Origin: an uncultured Flavobacteriales bacterium
Lineage (GTDB): Bacteria > Bacteroidota > Bacteroidia > Flavobacteriales_D > Crocinitomicaceae
Direction: 5' to 3'
NCBI GenBank assembly: GCA_913054135.1
Contig: CAJXJK010000010.1
Location: 62,001 to 126,000 of the forward strand
Length of the DNA: 64,000 nucleotides
Shown here: positions 19,223 through 27,106 of the stretch, piece after piece
Position numbering within the stretch: position 1 is the first letter of the stretch
Layout: each line of letters begins with the position of its first letter
Translations under genes and position numbers: made by a program
Notes under the pieces: generated by a model
Seen by the model: only the letters and a program-made list of their open reading frames with translations
Database searches by the model: none
What the model was told of the DNA's origin: nothing

Positions 19223-20321
19223 ATGCCAAAGAATATCTTTTACCGGCATGAGTTTGTAGCAGTCCTTTCATCTCAAGATTAAAAATATGCAAGCTCAGTT
19301 CTGCTGAACTCAGCTTAAGCTCAAAAGCTAAACTGTCAAAATCAATTGTCTCATTGGCCTTGATCAATTGTATGATTTTTTGCTCTTCAGAATTAAGGTC
19401 AGCAATCAAAGCGTCCATTTCATGTTGCTTGCTTTGATCATCTTTTTCCTCCCAATCTAATACTTTAACAAGATCATCTGCCGAGCTAATGAGATGGGCC
19501 CTATTTCTTTTAATAAGGTTGTTACATCCTTTAGATGTTTCGCGATCAACCGGCCCGGGAACTGCAAAAACCTCTCGATTATAATCGTTTGCTAAATTGG
19601 CAGTAATCAATGAGCCTCCCGATTCAGAACTTTCAATGACAACAGTTGCCTCACTCAAGCCAGCTACAATTCTGTTTCGTTTGGGAAAGTTTGCAGGTTC
19701 TCCAACAACTCCTGACATGAATTCAGTAGCAATACCTCCATTCTCTAACATCCGTTTTGCAAGTGGTCTGTGAGCAGCTGGGTACATGGTGTCAAGTCCA
19801 TGACCTAATACTCCTATCGTAGCTAGTCCATTATGAATTGCAGCTTCATGAGCTACTTTGTCAATTCCATGAGCCAATCCACTAATAATTTGAGCCTCAT
19901 GTGCAGCCAAATCTGCGACGAGTTGATCACATACTTTTTTACCATATGAAGTAGATTTACGCATACCTACAATTGAGATATTGGTTTGATTAAAATCAAC
20001 TTTACCCAAAGCATATAAAACAATTGGGCAATCATTTATCTCTCGTAGTTTTTGTGGAAAGTTCTGATCTTGAAAATAGTAGAGCTGCACATTATTTTCT
20101 TCAATGAATTCAATCTCTTGTTTAGCTCGTGCAATTGCCTTCTCCCGATCAAGGGCATTGATGACTGATGATCCAAAACCTTCAAGTTTTCTCAAGCTAG
20201 CTTCCTTTTCAGTGAAAACACCTTCCAAAGACCCAACCGCCTCTAATAGGAGTCTCGCTTTTACTGGCCCCAAACCATTTAACGCACTTAATGCTATCTG
20301 ATAAATTCTCTCTTCCACCAA
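19221..20321 (-). CDS. dprA: DNA-processing protein DprA
   Basis: 366 residues. It loads RecA on incoming single-stranded DNA during natural transformation. The order is a short HhH/SAM-like N-terminal domain (LNGLGPVKARLLLEAVGS), the Rossmann-like DprA core with SIVGMRKST, SGLAHGIDKVAHEAA, ESGGSLITANLA and VPGPVDRETSKGCNNLI, and a C-terminal winged-helix DML1-like domain. The first codons read TTG-GTG-GAA, with no ATG near, so the start is TTG (20321) or GTG (20318). It is transcribed divergently from rpoN across a 150-bp spacer. Confidence 0.95.
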   Translation of the reverse strand: MVEERIYQIALSALNGLGPVKARLLLEAVGSLEGVFTEKEASLRKLEGFGSSVINALDREKAIARAKQEIEFIEENNVQLYYFQDQNFPQKLREINDCPIVLYALGKVDFNQTNISIVGMRKSTSYGKKVCDQLVADLAAHEAQIISGLAHGIDKVAHEAAIHNGLATIGVLGHGLDTMYPAAHRPLAKRMLENGGIATEFMSGVVGEPANFPKRNRIVAGLSEATVVIESSESGGSLITANLANDYNREVFAVPGPVDRETSKGCNNLIKRNRAHLISSADDLVKVLDWEEKDDQSKQHEMDALIADLNSEEQKIIQLIKANETIDFDSLAFELKLSSAELSLHIFNLEMKGLLQTHAGKRYSLA

Positions 20322-20420
20322 TACAAACCTACTAAAAAGATTAAATTATCGTCAATAAAATGATGAAAATATGAACAAAAAAAGCAAGTTTTTGCACTTT
20401 GAACAAATTTTATGCCACTC

Positions 20421-20451
20421 TTTAATTGCATCTATTAATTTTGTATATTTG
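20421..20451 (+). promoter_or_regulatory. Vegetative-type promoter for rpoN
   Basis: TATATTTG (20444-20451) matches TAnnTTTG, with TTTA 19 nt upstream at 20421-20424. It lies 21 nt before the rpoN start, so the leader is very short. Confidence 0.55.
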
Positions 20452-20471
20452 AGTAACACACGAAATACAAG

Positions 20472-21917
20472 ATGTTAAAACAAACCTTAAGTCATAAATT
20501 ATTACAGAAACTCTCTCCACAGCAAATTCAGTTAATGAAGTTGTTACAAGTTCCGACTATGGAGCTTGAGGCAAGAATTAAAGAAGAGATTGAAGAGAAC
20601 CCTGCTTTAGAAGAAGGGAAAGAGGAGAAAGATGAGTTTGATGATGATTATGATGAAGGGGAAGTAACAGAGGCAGTTGAGGATTTTGACATCAATGATT
20701 ATTTAGATGATGATCTTCCTCAATACAAAACTTCAGTTTCAAATCACTCGGCTGATGATGACGAGAAATCAGTTCCCTTATCAGGTGGTACATCTTTTCA
20801 TGACATTCTTAAAAGCCAATTAGGCTTGAGAAAAATGACCGATAAAGAAAGAGCAATTGCTGACAACATTATTGGTAACATTGATGAAGATGGATATTTA
20901 AGAAGAGACATTGAAGCCATTGTAGACGACCTTGCATTTACAGCAAACGTAATGGCAACTGAAGAAGAAGTTGAAGATGTTCTTTATTTGGTACAAGATT
21001 TTGAACCAGCTGGTGTAGGTGCGAGAGATCTAAGAGAATGTTTATTGCTTCAATTAGAAAGAAGACATCACGGAGATATCGCAATTTATACTGCAAAAAA
21101 GATATTAGAAAAAAGCTTTGAAGAGTTTGCTAAAAAGCACTTTGACAAGATTAAATCTAAGTTTGAAATTTCAGATGAAGATTTGAAAGAAGCCATTGGC
21201 GAGATTACAAAGTTGAATCCAAAGCCTGGAAACTCTCTTAAAGAATCAACGAACTCAAAAAATATTCAACAAATAATCCCTGACTTCATTTTGACTGAAG
21301 AGGAGGGAGAGTTAAACTTGGCATTGAATAGCCGAAACGCACCTCAACTAAAGGTGAGCAAAACTTACGAAACAATGTTGCGTAATTATGCTGAAGGAGC
21401 TAAAAGTTCAAAGTCAGATAAAGAGGCGCTTACCTTTGTCAAGCAAAAACTAGATTCAGCTAAGTGGTTTATTGACGCTATTTTTCAAAGACAGCAAACT
21501 TTGCTGTTTACCATGAAGGCTATTCTCGAATATCAAAAAGAGTACTTCTTAAGTGGTGATGAGACGAACCTCAGACCAATGATTTTGAAAGACATTGCTG
21601 ACATTGTTGAGATGGATATTTCAACCATTTCACGTGTTGCAAATTCTAAATACATTCAAACCCCTTACGGGATAATGTCATTGAAATATTTCTTTTCAGA
21701 GTCTCTTTCAACTTCTTCAGGTGAAGAGGTATCTACAAGAGAGGTGAAGAAAATTTTAGAAGATGCTATTGATGCTGAAGAGAAGCGTAAGCCTCTAACT
21801 GATCAAAAGTTAACCGACTTGTTGAAAGAGAAAGGTTATAACATTGCACGTAGAACTGTGGCTAAATACCGTGAACAGTTGAACATTCCTGTTGCCAGAT
21901 TAAGAAAGGAACTCTAG
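20472..21917 (+). CDS. rpoN: RNA polymerase sigma-54 factor RpoN
   Basis: 481 residues, standard length. Region I is Gln/Leu-rich (KLLQKLSPQQIQLMKLLQVP), followed by an acidic region II (residues 50-95). The core-binding region and the -12 recognition helix-turn-helix follow (MDISTISRVANSKYIQTPYG). The C-terminal RpoN box RRTVAKYR reads the -24 element. It directs RNA polymerase to -24/-12 promoters that need an AAA+ activator; one such activator is encoded at 32157-33497. It is 4 bp from the following PAP2-like gene. Confidence 0.97.
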   Translation: MLKQTLSHKLLQKLSPQQIQLMKLLQVPTMELEARIKEEIEENPALEEGKEEKDEFDDDYDEGEVTEAVEDFDINDYLDDDLPQYKTSVSNHSADDDEKSVPLSGGTSFHDILKSQLGLRKMTDKERAIADNIIGNIDEDGYLRRDIEAIVDDLAFTANVMATEEEVEDVLYLVQDFEPAGVGARDLRECLLLQLERRHHGDIAIYTAKKILEKSFEEFAKKHFDKIKSKFEISDEDLKEAIGEITKLNPKPGNSLKESTNSKNIQQIIPDFILTEEEGELNLALNSRNAPQLKVSKTYETMLRNYAEGAKSSKSDKEALTFVKQKLDSAKWFIDAIFQRQQTLLFTMKAILEYQKEYFLSGDETNLRPMILKDIADIVEMDISTISRVANSKYIQTPYGIMSLKYFFSESLSTSSGEEVSTREVKKILEDAIDAEEKRKPLTDQKLTDLLKEKGYNIARRTVAKYREQLNIPVARLRKEL

Positions 21918-21921
21918 TTCA

Positions 21922-22575
21922 ATGAAAGCAGCAGCTAAGGTCGTTTCCTACTTATTTCACCCTATTTTTTTACCAATTATCGTGTTGGTAATCTTTTTTG
22001 AGGCCCAAACAATTCCTAACAGTCTTAAAAAATATGATGCCCTTTGTAATTTTGAATGGGAGTATCAAAGAATGTATTATTTCATTTTAGGATTATTATT
22101 GTTTGCTGCTCCGCTTTTGAGCCTCGGTATTATGGTTTGGACGAGAGTTGTAAAGAACGTTGAGATGGTGCAAAGAGAAGAAAGAAGGTTACCATATTTG
22201 ATTATCTCCTTTTATTTTGGATTTGCTTATTACTCCTTGAGAACAAAGTTTGACCCCAGTCTTCAGCATGATGCTATTATGTCATTCGTATTTGGGATCT
22301 TGGTCGTTTTTTTAGTTTCTTTTATTATCAATAATTATGTGAAAATAAGTTTACATGCTGCAGCCTGGTTTGGCAGTGCAGCAACAATTCTGGCTTATTT
22401 TCAGAGTCAAATTGAGAGCCCAATTTGGATTGTCTTTGTGCTCATATTAATCGGAGGAGTAGTAGGTGCAGCAAGAGTGTATTTAAAGGTGCATACCCGT
22501 AACGAAGTTTTACTTGGCATGTTTGTGGGCAGTTTAATTATGTACACCTGCGTTTATAACAACCTCTGGATCTAA
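21922..22575 (+). CDS. PAP2-like integral membrane protein
   Basis: 217 residues with about six hydrophobic helices. The segment KISLHAAAW followed by ARVYLKVHTRNEVLLG resembles the second and third motifs of the PAP2 lipid phosphatase superfamily (SxxH and SRxxxxxHxxxD). The N-terminal KxxxxxxRP motif is not clear, and Glu stands in place of Asp in the third motif, so catalytic activity is uncertain. It lies directly after rpoN, an arrangement suggesting co-transcription. Substrate unknown; a lipid or undecaprenyl phosphate is a possibility by family only. Confidence 0.7.
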   Translation: MKAAAKVVSYLFHPIFLPIIVLVIFFEAQTIPNSLKKYDALCNFEWEYQRMYYFILGLLLFAAPLLSLGIMVWTRVVKNVEMVQREERRLPYLIISFYFGFAYYSLRTKFDPSLQHDAIMSFVFGILVVFLVSFIINNYVKISLHAAAWFGSAATILAYFQSQIESPIWIVFVLILIGGVVGAARVYLKVHTRNEVLLGMFVGSLIMYTCVYNNLWI

Positions 22576-22668
22576 CCACTAATCGACTTTTTTTTGAGAT
22601 TCAACGACAAATTGTTTTGCAATCAATTTGCTCTACGTATTATTGTGTCAAATAAAAAAGAACTCAAG

Positions 22669-23475
22669 ATGTTTAAAAAAGTTATTATTCCGTCATTCTT
22701 ATCAGTAGCCTTATTGGCTTCTTGTGGATTAGGAAAAGGAGGAAATGATGAACCAGATGCTGGATTCACGGTTTTCCCAGTTGAAAAAGATATAGAATTG
22801 GGTGCTCAAGTTGCACACCAAATTGAAAGTAACCCTGCCGAATATCCAATATTAGATTCAGCTTCAAATGTTGAGGCTTACAGATATATTTACGCCATCA
22901 GAGATAAGGTTTTAGCCACTGGTAAAGTTGAACACAAAGATGACTTTGCATGGCAAGTTAGAATCATCAAAGATGATGAAACGCTAAACGCATTTTGTAC
23001 ACCCGGAGGTTATATTTATTTCTATACAGGAATCATTAAGTACTTAGATGATGAATCTCAATTAGCAGGAGTTATGGGTCACGAAATGGCACATGCTGAT
23101 CTAAGACATTCAATTAGACAAATGCAAAAAACCATGGGTGTTCAAGTACTATTAAGTGCTGTACTTGGTGATGAATCAGCATTAGGTCAAATTACTACAG
23201 GTTTAATTGGATTGAAGTTCTCAAGATCTCACGAAACTGAAGCTGATAGAAAATCAGTTGCATATTTATGTGAAACGGATTGGCCAGCTGATGGTGGTGC
23301 AGGATTCTTTGAGAAGATAGCGGCTTCAGGGTCTCAAACTCCACCAGAGTTTATGAGCACACATCCAAGTCCTGATAACAGAATTGAAAATTATCATAGC
23401 TGGGCTACTGATTTAGGATGTCCAGGAAAGGCTTTATACAAGGAGAAATATGATGCTTTTAAAGCATTGTTCTAA
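22669..23475 (+). CDS. M48 family lipoprotein metalloprotease
   Basis: 268 residues. I chose the ATG at 22669 because it opens a lipoprotein signal with lipobox LLASC; the frame is open upstream to 22594, but that extension has no signal peptide. The protease core has the zinc motif HEMAH in GVMGHEMAHADLRHS and the third ligand in HETEADRKSV, as in M48 (Ste24/HtpX/BepA-like, Loi-type) peptidases. It should be anchored in the periplasm or outer membrane and act in envelope quality control; this is inferred from the family. It ends before a palindromic terminator. Confidence 0.92.
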   Translation: MFKKVIIPSFLSVALLASCGLGKGGNDEPDAGFTVFPVEKDIELGAQVAHQIESNPAEYPILDSASNVEAYRYIYAIRDKVLATGKVEHKDDFAWQVRIIKDDETLNAFCTPGGYIYFYTGIIKYLDDESQLAGVMGHEMAHADLRHSIRQMQKTMGVQVLLSAVLGDESALGQITTGLIGLKFSRSHETEADRKSVAYLCETDWPADGGAGFFEKIAASGSQTPPEFMSTHPSPDNRIENYHSWATDLGCPGKALYKEKYDAFKALF

Positions 23476-23504
23476 GTATATTTTTTCAGTTGATTTGATT
23501 AGTT

Positions 23505-23535
23505 AAAAGTAGCACTCTAGAGTGCTACTTTTTTT
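23505..23535. terminator. Perfect palindrome, bidirectional terminator
   Basis: AAAAGTAGCACTCT / AGAGTGCTACTTTT is a 28-bp perfect palindrome ending in a T run, between convergent genes. The stop codon of the minus-strand gene lies in its centre (23517-23519). Confidence 0.85.
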
Positions 23536-24341
23536 GTTATGATCAGTTTGTTGTCTTGAATTATGCTTACGAAGTAAATACCATCTTTATAAGGTGTTTC
23601 AAATCGCTTACTCCCCAATCCAACATCTTCCTTGATAATTCTACCTTTGGTATCGTATAAAACGAACTTATACTCTTCTTGATTCTTAGTTTCAATGTTA
23701 ATTCGTTTGTCAAAACTAAACACATGAAATATTTGTCGCATTTGATTAGCAGCTGGCCCCTTTGTTGCCAATCCAAACTCAGCTGGCGGATTGTATTTAC
23801 CTAACGTATAATCTCCATAAACCTTGGCTGAATTTAAGCTAAAACGCCCTTCATTATAAAACGAAACATTAGTGACTAGTTTCAAATAAAGAAGATTCAT
23901 TTTCTCTGAGTAGTTGGTAACCGCTCCATGCTTTGCATTCTCGTTTATTGCGTTCCAATGCTTTCCGTCTTCTGACAAATAAACTGTTGCATGATTTAAA
24001 TCGCAATTGGTCATTTCGTTAAAGCCAAAAGAGATATTCAAGTCTGTGAATCCTATGAGTTGATCAATACGCTTCGTGAAACTGATGTCAAAGTTGTTAG
24101 CTTGATGCGAGAAAAATTCAATGCGCTTATTCTCAAAATATACATTAACAGCATCTGAAATTCCATTAATCATCCAGCCATTAAAACCAGATTCTGATCC
24201 TTCTCCACAGCTAAAGAGCTGCTCCATCTTATTGTCTGAATTGTCTCCGGTATATGAATCAATAGCTGAGTTGCAATCTGCATCCATTCCAAAACTTGAG
24301 AAACCTATTAAGGTTAACAAAATCGCTCCAATCTTCTTCAT
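23517..24341 (-). CDS. Secreted protein with T9SS type A sorting domain
   Basis: 274 residues from the preferred ATG at 24341, which begins MKKIGAILLTLIGFSSFG as a signal peptide; an upstream ATG at 24359 would add six residues. The middle is a beta-sandwich-like region resembling a discoidin or carbohydrate-binding fold (NATVYLSEDGKHWNAINEN). The last 70 residues are a type A Por secretion tail (FVLYDTKGRIIKED...DGIYFVSIIQDNKLIITKKV). The functional target is unknown. It is probably transcribed alone, after the VWA gene on the same strand. Confidence 0.82.
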   Translation of the reverse strand: MKKIGAILLTLIGFSSFGMDADCNSAIDSYTGDNSDNKMEQLFSCGEGSESGFNGWMINGISDAVNVYFENKRIEFFSHQANNFDISFTKRIDQLIGFTDLNISFGFNEMTNCDLNHATVYLSEDGKHWNAINENAKHGAVTNYSEKMNLLYLKLVTNVSFYNEGRFSLNSAKVYGDYTLGKYNPPAEFGLATKGPAANQMRQIFHVFSFDKRINIETKNQEEYKFVLYDTKGRIIKEDVGLGSKRFETPYKDGIYFVSIIQDNKLIITKKVAL

Positions 24342-24423
24342 CTTAAATCCCTTTTGCACAGAAGTCGTTTTCTGTAGAGATATAATCTAAAAGGTTTAGA
24401 TTGGTTACAGTTCGATAATAGAA

Positions 24424-25983
24424 TTACTCAGTTTCTTTCGTTTCTGAGAACTTGAAAGAGTTCTTTTTGATTTCTTCAATCAACTTGTTCTGAGCATCTT
24501 CAACATCTAATATTCTGATGAAATCACCACCACCTTGCTCAACAATATCCTTCATGTGTTTCGTGATATAATCCGAAGTTTTGATTCCAACAACCGAGAA
24601 CTTTACACCTTTTGATTTATAGTAGTTTCTAATTGTCTTCAAGTAATCTTTGTCTCCTTTATTAAATACTCCATCAGTGATCATAATCACTTGATTATTA
24701 CCGTCAGGGATGTATGATTTCTTATTCAACTTATAGGCAGATTTAATGGCGTTACCACCGGCTGTCATTCCAAAGGTTCTTAAATCTTGAACCACCTCAA
24801 TAATTTCATCTTTTTGATCTCCATGGGTATTCGTTAAAATCGTCTCAACTTCTGAAGAGTATTTGATCATAGATACCATATCATTTGGTCTCAATATGTT
24901 CGTCAATTCAATCATTGACATTTTCATCAAATCCATTTTCCCCATTCCGTTCATTGATGATGAAACATCTAAAATGAAAGTAATATTGTTGTACTTAAAG
25001 TAGCTCTCAGTAAAAACAGTATCTGGTAATTCAGCCAAAGGCACAGGGTCAACTGAAGGGATGTCTACAGGAGGGTCATCTTTCGGTACTTCTGGTGGAT
25101 CAACAACTACAACTTCTGCATCCTCATCTTCATCCGGCACGTTAGGGTCAATCACAATTACATCTTCGTCCTCATCCTCGTCTTCGTCAGGAACATTCGG
25201 ATCAATTACAATAACGTCTTCATCTTCGTCCTCTATATTATTTGGCGGATTCGGAATTTGAGGCGGATTATCTTGCACAATCTCATCAACCACTTCAGGT
25301 GGTGTTTCTACATAAGGCTTTTGAAGTTCAATCTCAACATAGTTTCTTTTAAAGTTCAAATATCCTTCGTGATAATTTGATTTATAAGGTTCTCTTTGAG
25401 CTGTAATGTAATAGTATCCCAATGGAATTTTTGTTTTTACAATTCCGCTTGAATTTGTCATTGCCGTACCTACTAATTCTCCGTTTTCAACTAAGTAAAT
25501 TTTAGAATTCTTAAGCGGCTCTCTTGTCAATGAATCAAGAACTTTAATGGTCACCAAAAATGAAGTTGATATGTACGAAGAAGGTGTATTATTAAAATCA
25601 GGGCAAGCAGTTAAAGAAGATGACATCTCGGCTTGCTTTACATTTCCGTTCAATTGAATAGGAATTGCCGCTCTCGGATTTGAGAAATAAACATCTACAT
25701 TATAAGTAAATCTTCCTTTAATATTATTGTTCACTTTAAACCTGATGGTCATGGTGCTATCAGGCATTACTTTTTTTGAAGAATAGATGTAATAAACATC
25801 TCTTGGTTTTTCAACCGTCAATAAATACTGTGGTTTCTCAGAGGTATTTGTGAAGTTGATGTCAATATAAGCAGTTGACTCCTTATACAAATCACCGAAG
25901 TTATGTCTTTGTTTATCAGGCTTAATTTGCCCAATAGACAAGAACGAAATCATGATGAATAATATGCCGAGTAGTTGTTTCAA
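24424..25983 (-). CDS. Secreted VWA-domain protein with acidic repeats
   Basis: 519 residues. A signal peptide (ending SIGQ) is followed by a DUF1573-like Ig domain (about 20-115, KQRHNFGDLYKESTAYIDINF) and a carboxypeptidase-regulatory-like beta-sandwich (about 145-215). An Asp/Glu-rich linker with repeated DEDEDVIVIDPNVP units covers about 245-300. The von Willebrand A domain (about 330-510) has an intact MIDAS: DVSSSMNG, a conserved Thr in FGMTAGGN and ITDGVFNKGD. No T9SS sorting domain is seen, so it may stay periplasmic. Metal-dependent protein binding is expected from the VWA family; the partner is unknown. Confidence 0.87.
   Translation of the reverse strand: MKQLLGILFIMISFLSIGQIKPDKQRHNFGDLYKESTAYIDINFTNTSEKPQYLLTVEKPRDVYYIYSSKKVMPDSTMTIRFKVNNNIKGRFTYNVDVYFSNPRAAIPIQLNGNVKQAEMSSSLTACPDFNNTPSSYISTSFLVTIKVLDSLTREPLKNSKIYLVENGELVGTAMTNSSGIVKTKIPLGYYYITAQREPYKSNYHEGYLNFKRNYVEIELQKPYVETPPEVVDEIVQDNPPQIPNPPNNIEDEDEDVIVIDPNVPDEDEDEDEDVIVIDPNVPDEDEDAEVVVVDPPEVPKDDPPVDIPSVDPVPLAELPDTVFTESYFKYNNITFILDVSSSMNGMGKMDLMKMSMIELTNILRPNDMVSMIKYSSEVETILTNTHGDQKDEIIEVVQDLRTFGMTAGGNAIKSAYKLNKKSYIPDGNNQVIMITDGVFNKGDKDYLKTIRNYYKSKGVKFSVVGIKTSDYITKHMKDIVEQGGGDFIRILDVEDAQNKLIEEIKKNSFKFSETKETE
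25119..25236 (-). repeat. Tandem acidic repeat inside the VWA gene
   Basis: About two and a half copies of a 54-60 nt unit encode VIVIDPNVPDEDEDED. The copies differ slightly in the number of Asp-Glu codons, as expected for slippage-prone repeats. Confidence 0.75.
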
Positions 25984-26097
25984 TTTGGTTTAGTATTCTT
26001 TATATACCTTACTTATAACAAATTTGAGTCCAAAGGTTTCAAAAAATCAAAGTTACTATTTTATATCTTCGGCCCTGTAATTGTAGGTAAAGCTTAG

Positions 26098-27030
26098 ATG
26101 AAAAAGATTTTATTTCTTTTGATGGTGCTTCTCACTGTGAATTCAGCACGAGCGATAGACTCCTTTTTTGGTGTTTCGTTTGGCTTGAGCTTTTCGTTCG
26201 GCACTCACGCTAACAGAGTGGGATTACATGCTGCAGGCTACTATAATTATGCTTTCGCACAAGCAAATCTTTCAATGAATGGCTATTACAATTTGCAGTC
26301 ATACAGTCTTAAAAAGAAAGGATTTGAATTTCAGTTAGGCGCAGGGGGGCAACTAGGATTCGGAAGAAAAGATTCTGCTCGTAGCCCGTTTATATCGGTG
26401 ACTGAAAATAATTTATTACAAGATTATTCGGTTGGATATTCTTATTTGCTTTTTGTAGATCAGCAAAAAACAACTCAGGCGGGAGGAATACTTTCTGTGA
26501 ATGTGTTAGATTTTAAGTTCGCCACCGAGAATGATCTATTCGGTTGGGGAGATGGCTGGCGAGATAGATATAGAACAGGAGCCTTTTTGTTAGAGTATCG
26601 TTATCAGAATTGGAAGTTTGCTTTGAACTCAACTTTATGGACAGATGATTATTCAGTATCCAAAAAGATATTGAACACAGATTTCCCAGCTCGCTTTGGT
26701 TATAAGGATGATAGAAATGTAAATTTTGGTAATCATTCTTTAGGAATGTTATCTGCGCAAGTTGAATATGCGGTACCCACCAACATAGTTCCCTTCGGTC
26801 AAACTTTGAAAGCTAATATTGGCTTTGATGCCGAAAGAGTAAGAAATGTGATTCAAAACAGAATGGTTCATGATCACTATTTCATTCCAAAAAACTGGAT
26901 ATCAAGAAATCCGTGTCACATACCTATGCAAGCTGATGATGGTTCTCAGTATTTGTATCATGAGGGACAGAAAATAAGGAAAACTAAGTTCTATTTTAAT
27001 CTCGGAGCGAACGAAGGAATTTTTTATTGA
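26098..27030 (+). CDS. Secreted barrel-like protein (family often labelled 'toxin 23')
   Basis: 310 residues with a signal peptide (ending ARA). The body has alternating aromatic and glycine-rich strands (GVSFGLSFSFGTHANRVGLH, YSYLLFV, FLLEYRYQNWKFALN), consistent with an outer-membrane or secreted beta barrel. The segment ENDLFGWGDGWRDRYRTG resembles a motif in proteins labelled polymorphic toxin type 23 in Bacteroidota; I see no toxin delivery domain or immunity gene, so a toxin role is not supported. A possible -7 box TATCTTCG lies at 26064-26071. It stands alone ahead of the OmpA/PD40 gene. Confidence 0.65.
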   Translation: MKKILFLLMVLLTVNSARAIDSFFGVSFGLSFSFGTHANRVGLHAAGYYNYAFAQANLSMNGYYNLQSYSLKKKGFEFQLGAGGQLGFGRKDSARSPFISVTENNLLQDYSVGYSYLLFVDQQKTTQAGGILSVNVLDFKFATENDLFGWGDGWRDRYRTGAFLLEYRYQNWKFALNSTLWTDDYSVSKKILNTDFPARFGYKDDRNVNFGNHSLGMLSAQVEYAVPTNIVPFGQTLKANIGFDAERVRNVIQNRMVHDHYFIPKNWISRNPCHIPMQADDGSQYLYHEGQKIRKTKFYFNLGANEGIFY

Positions 27031-27079
27031 AATTGACATTTACGGTATTTACCCTAGAAAAATGAGATGCCTTCTAAAA

Positions 27080-27087
27080 TAGATTTG
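27080..27087 (+). promoter_or_regulatory. -7 box before the OmpA/PD40 gene
   Basis: TAGATTTG is an exact TAnnTTTG match 19 nt before the ATG at 27107. No good -33 element is seen. Confidence 0.4.
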
Positions 27088-27106
27088 TCCAAAAAACAGA
27101 TTTATT

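Noticed and set aside
26098-27030. Polymorphic toxin reading of the 310-residue protein
   Set aside because: Motif similarity to the family labelled toxin 23 exists, but there is no delivery module, no repeats and no immunity gene; the sequence looks like a barrel.
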